A stretch of DNA of 64,000 nucleotides from Paenibacillus ginsengarvi (lineage in GTDB: Bacteria; Bacillota; Bacilli; Paenibacillales; NBRC-103111): contig NZ_RBAH01000022.1 of assembly GCF_003626695.1 (NCBI RefSeq), positions 62,001 to 126,000 of the forward strand, read 5' to 3'. Positions 61,738 through 64,000 of the stretch are shown here, in pieces. The translations under genes and the position numbers were made by a program. Position 1 is the first letter of the stretch. Every line of letters starts with the position of its first letter. The notes beneath the pieces were generated by a model. That model searched no databases, was not told the origin of the DNA, and saw only the letters and a list, made by a program, of their open reading frames with translations.

Positions 61738-61774
61738 AGGCTCTTCTAGTCGGAACAATCTTCTGGAAGAGCCT
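61738..61774. terminator. Hairpin after the binding lipoprotein
   Basis: AGGCTCTTC/GAAGAGCCT stem (61738-61746 with 61766-61774) with a 19-base loop; no clear T-run, so possibly an attenuator before the next gene. Confidence 0.5.
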
Positions 61775-61852
61775 GGACAGGTAACCTGTTTTGCAGCTTC
61801 TCGAGTTTATGGAGGCTGTATATTCGTTGAGCGAAAGGAAGGGGTATAAAAA

Positions 61853-63913
61853 ATGGAGAAGTTGAGCAGAAGGAAGTTGTTGAGTGTGGCCGGTACGGCC
61901 GCTGTTGCGGGAATGTTATTCCCCCATAGCGTTGAGGGACTGGCCGGCCATACCAATACGGTGACGGGCGACGTCTATGGAAACTCGGCGGCCAACTCAA
62001 ATGGAAATGCGGAAGGGATTCGGCGAATTGTGGAAGAGGTCGTTCAGGAATGTGAGCAGCAATGTTCCGAGCATTGGGCACAAACGGTTCGAGAGTTTAA
62101 TGAAAGAGGAGTGAATTTTAAAAGTCTAGGTGCTGTCGATGATGGAATAACAGATAATAGCGCTATTCTCAATCAAGCTTTACTGGATCATGTGCATGTA
62201 TTCGTTCCGCCTGGAGAGTTTGTGGTTAAAAATATGAACATTCCATCTGGTTCGATGATTAGCGGAATAGAAGGGTTAAGCGTTCTAAAAGCAAAAAATT
62301 ACAATGACGTCGGACAATATGTAGATACTTTGTTTGATATTCAGAGTAAAGAAAATATGATTTTCAAAGGGATTACGTTTGATGGTGGAATTACTTCACC
62401 GGCATATGTAGGTACGGACGATAAGACGAAAGTTCGGAATCTGCTGAGGTTTAGACAAAGCAAAAATATCAGATTTGAAAACTGTACATTCACTCGTTTT
62501 GTCAGTAACACTATCAATGCGGGCGTAAGGGTACCGGGGGACTTTGTTCGTTGGCATTTAGCCGTATTTGAACAATGTGAAGGAGTTCATTTCGAAGGCG
62601 GCCAATTCGTCAATTCATTTTTAGAAGGCATTACCGGATACAAAACAAAAAATCTGACTTTTGATAAATTCTTTTCCAATAACACACGAGTATCGACGCC
62701 TATTTCTGCGTGGTATTGCGATGGATTTGTGCTTACTAATTCAGATATTCGGGAAGATGTTAACAGAGGAAGCAACGCTGGCAGTGTACTGAACATCTAT
62801 TCGAAAAATGTCAGAGTACAAAACAATATCATTCAAGGCGGGACGTCTATCGATTTTGGGAATGAAGCGAAAGACGTTACTTTAGGCGGGTTGTTTGTAC
62901 AAGAAAATGTATGGTTTGAAAACAATAATTTAACCGGTTGCATTAACGTAATTGGCCCGGATGATGCACACCAGCTTAACCGAAATGTGAAAATAAGAAA
63001 TAATGTTATCAATGCGTTAGGTTTCTCAAGGGGAATCAATACAGGGAATTGTGAAGATGTAACCATCGAAGGGAACACGATTATCGGGGCAGATGCTGCG
63101 TTTGCTTATTCCTTGAATAGAGTGGACAGGTTAAGAATTATCAACAATGTTATCATCGATTCTTATAAAATATGCAGATTTGCCGTTGTCGGAAAAGATG
63201 TTAGAGATGTTGAAATTAGAGATAATAAAGCAATCACACGAACGCTTTATGACATAGGCGGAAACGGTGGATTCGTGGTATTTACAAATAGCACAAACAC
63301 CACAGGAACAGAAGTTATTGAAAATATAAATATTTATAACAACCATGTAAAAGCATCCGGTTCATGGGTTTACAATTATCAGACAGGATCGAATAGATTC
63401 AAAATTAAAAACATGAACATTGAAGGGAACACCTTTGATAGTCTGGATGGCGGAACATGTGAAAGAAGTTTATCGCCGCTTTATGTTGACGGATTGACCA
63501 TTAGAAAGAATAGAATGTTTAATTCGCAAAAAGGAAATACATTTTCTTTTTGTTCCGATATCAAGCTGGAAGAAAACGAATTGAGTTTAATTCATTTAAC
63601 AAGCGTGTCTTATCTGTACGATTTCAGGGAAAGTTGTACAGGTTATGTCGAAGCAACCAAAAACAAACTGGTAACCGGTACAGCGACTTCTCATTTTATC
63701 ATTAGAAGCGGTGCGACAGTTAATACAATTAGAACATTAGGAAATGTTCCGGACACTTATGCGGAGGCGTTTAAGCCTTCTCACTTTGGACCAACCACTA
63801 ATCGGCCAGGTGATACTAAGGAAGTAGGGATTACCTATTTTGATACGATTCTAAATAAGCCTATTTTTTGGAATGGTACATCGTGGGTAGATTCAACAGG
63901 AGCAGTTGTTTAA
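61853..63913 (+). CDS. Tat-exported right-handed beta-helix protein, tailspike-like
   Basis: A 686-residue secreted protein. The Tat motif is KLSRRKLLSVAG. A short coiled or polar region (IRRIVEEVVQECEQQCSEHW) precedes VNFKSLGAVDDGITDNSAIL and VFVPPGEFVV, the pectate-lyase-3 opening. Many beta-helix rungs follow (IRFENCTFTRFVSNTINAG, VEIRDNKAITRTLYDIGG). The end (HFGPTTNRPGDTKEVGITYF, then NKPIFWNGTSWVDSTG) is a phage tail-protein tip module. AAGGAAGGGG precedes the ATG. It is AT-rich like its neighbour and 124 bp after it. Confidence 0.87.
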   Translation: MEKLSRRKLLSVAGTAAVAGMLFPHSVEGLAGHTNTVTGDVYGNSAANSNGNAEGIRRIVEEVVQECEQQCSEHWAQTVREFNERGVNFKSLGAVDDGITDNSAILNQALLDHVHVFVPPGEFVVKNMNIPSGSMISGIEGLSVLKAKNYNDVGQYVDTLFDIQSKENMIFKGITFDGGITSPAYVGTDDKTKVRNLLRFRQSKNIRFENCTFTRFVSNTINAGVRVPGDFVRWHLAVFEQCEGVHFEGGQFVNSFLEGITGYKTKNLTFDKFFSNNTRVSTPISAWYCDGFVLTNSDIREDVNRGSNAGSVLNIYSKNVRVQNNIIQGGTSIDFGNEAKDVTLGGLFVQENVWFENNNLTGCINVIGPDDAHQLNRNVKIRNNVINALGFSRGINTGNCEDVTIEGNTIIGADAAFAYSLNRVDRLRIINNVIIDSYKICRFAVVGKDVRDVEIRDNKAITRTLYDIGGNGGFVVFTNSTNTTGTEVIENINIYNNHVKASGSWVYNYQTGSNRFKIKNMNIEGNTFDSLDGGTCERSLSPLYVDGLTIRKNRMFNSQKGNTFSFCSDIKLEENELSLIHLTSVSYLYDFRESCTGYVEATKNKLVTGTATSHFIIRSGATVNTIRTLGNVPDTYAEAFKPSHFGPTTNRPGDTKEVGITYFDTILNKPIFWNGTSWVDSTGAVV

Positions 63914-63942
63914 TTCGTACGAGAGACCGCTTCGCTTCTAAT

Positions 63943-63983
63943 GCAGGTGTATTGTGCTAATGGCAGGTGAACTGTGCTATAAT
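63943..63983 (+). promoter_or_regulatory. Repeated 20-bp unit and candidate promoter at the window end
   Basis: GCAGGTG..TGTGCTA occurs twice 20 bp apart (63943 and 63963). The second copy merges into the extended -10 TGCTATAAT (63975-63983). It probably drives a gene beyond the window. Confidence 0.45.
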
Positions 63984-64000
63984 ACAATCGATCCTCATAA

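Noticed and set aside
61853..63913. Possible prophage tail gene
   Set aside because: The end looks like a phage tail tip, but the Tat signal and the lack of any other phage gene argue for a bacterial secreted protein.

Overview
The window looks like a piece of a Paenibacillus-type chromosome (Bacillota, Paenibacillaceae). This is inferred from gene families and signals, not from a search. The signals are strong AGGAGG-type ribosome binding sites, GTG/TTG starts, LplB/LplC-type sugar permeases without their own ATPase, membrane-bound AraC/YesN regulators, several lipoprotein solute-binding proteins, a probable Spo0E-like peptide, and small GGAA/TTCC inverted repeats in the gaps. No rRNA, tRNA, CRISPR array, insertion sequence or prophage was seen.

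Most genes concern capture and breakdown of complex carbohydrates. 0.1-6.1 kb: an AraC regulator, then a + strand operon (aldo/keto reductase, unknown 650-residue protein, fuconolactonase-type amidohydrolase, rhamnose/fucose-mutarotase-like protein) that reads as non-phosphorylative deoxy-sugar catabolism, followed by a methyltransferase. 6.1-12.3 kb: a membrane AraC/YesN regulator divergent from an ABC importer (solute-binding lipoprotein with a one-base frameshift, plus two permeases). 12.3-15.2 kb: an esterase-like hydrolase, an aldo/keto reductase remnant and a lipoprotein. 15.6-24.8 kb: two tandem Tat-exported beta-helix proteins, an AraC regulator, an orphan solute-binding lipoprotein and a large GH106-like glycosidase. 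24.8-32.1 kb: a DUF418-type membrane protein behind a MerR-style promoter, a transporter remnant, a third Tat beta-helix protein, small proteins, 123-bp tandem repeats, an XRE regulator facing a 22-bp perfect inverted repeat, and an SGNH-hydrolase remnant. 32.2-37.2 kb: a GntR regulator fused to a solute-binding domain with palindromic operators, a fourth Tat beta-helix protein and an orphan solute-binding lipoprotein. 37.3-42.9 kb: a two-component system divergent from a VTC-domain / DUF4956 / carbohydrate-binding operon. 43.5-51.2 kb: a large heparinase II/III-like secreted lyase, a serine hydrolase, an anchored protein and a zinc carboxypeptidase. 51.3-52.3 kb: three decayed gene ends. 52.3-56.9 kb: a short UvrA paralogue, a PhnB-like protein with a divergent WYL regulator, and a pentapeptide-repeat protein. 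57.1-60.3 kb: an operon of a DapA/sialate-lyase-like enzyme, a BNR sialidase-like protein and a frameshifted alpha/beta hydrolase. 60.4-63.9 kb: an AT-richer module of a third orphan solute-binding lipoprotein and a fifth Tat beta-helix protein.

The most striking pattern is a module that recurs three times: Tat-exported beta-helix protein(s) with phage-tailspike-like ends, next to a member of one solute-binding lipoprotein subfamily, with no permease genes, and twice with a dedicated regulator. I infer a family of surface polysaccharide depolymerase plus glycan-binding pairs. Three otherwise intact genes carry single-base homopolymer frameshifts, which may be sequencing errors. Five other loci are clearly decayed gene ends.
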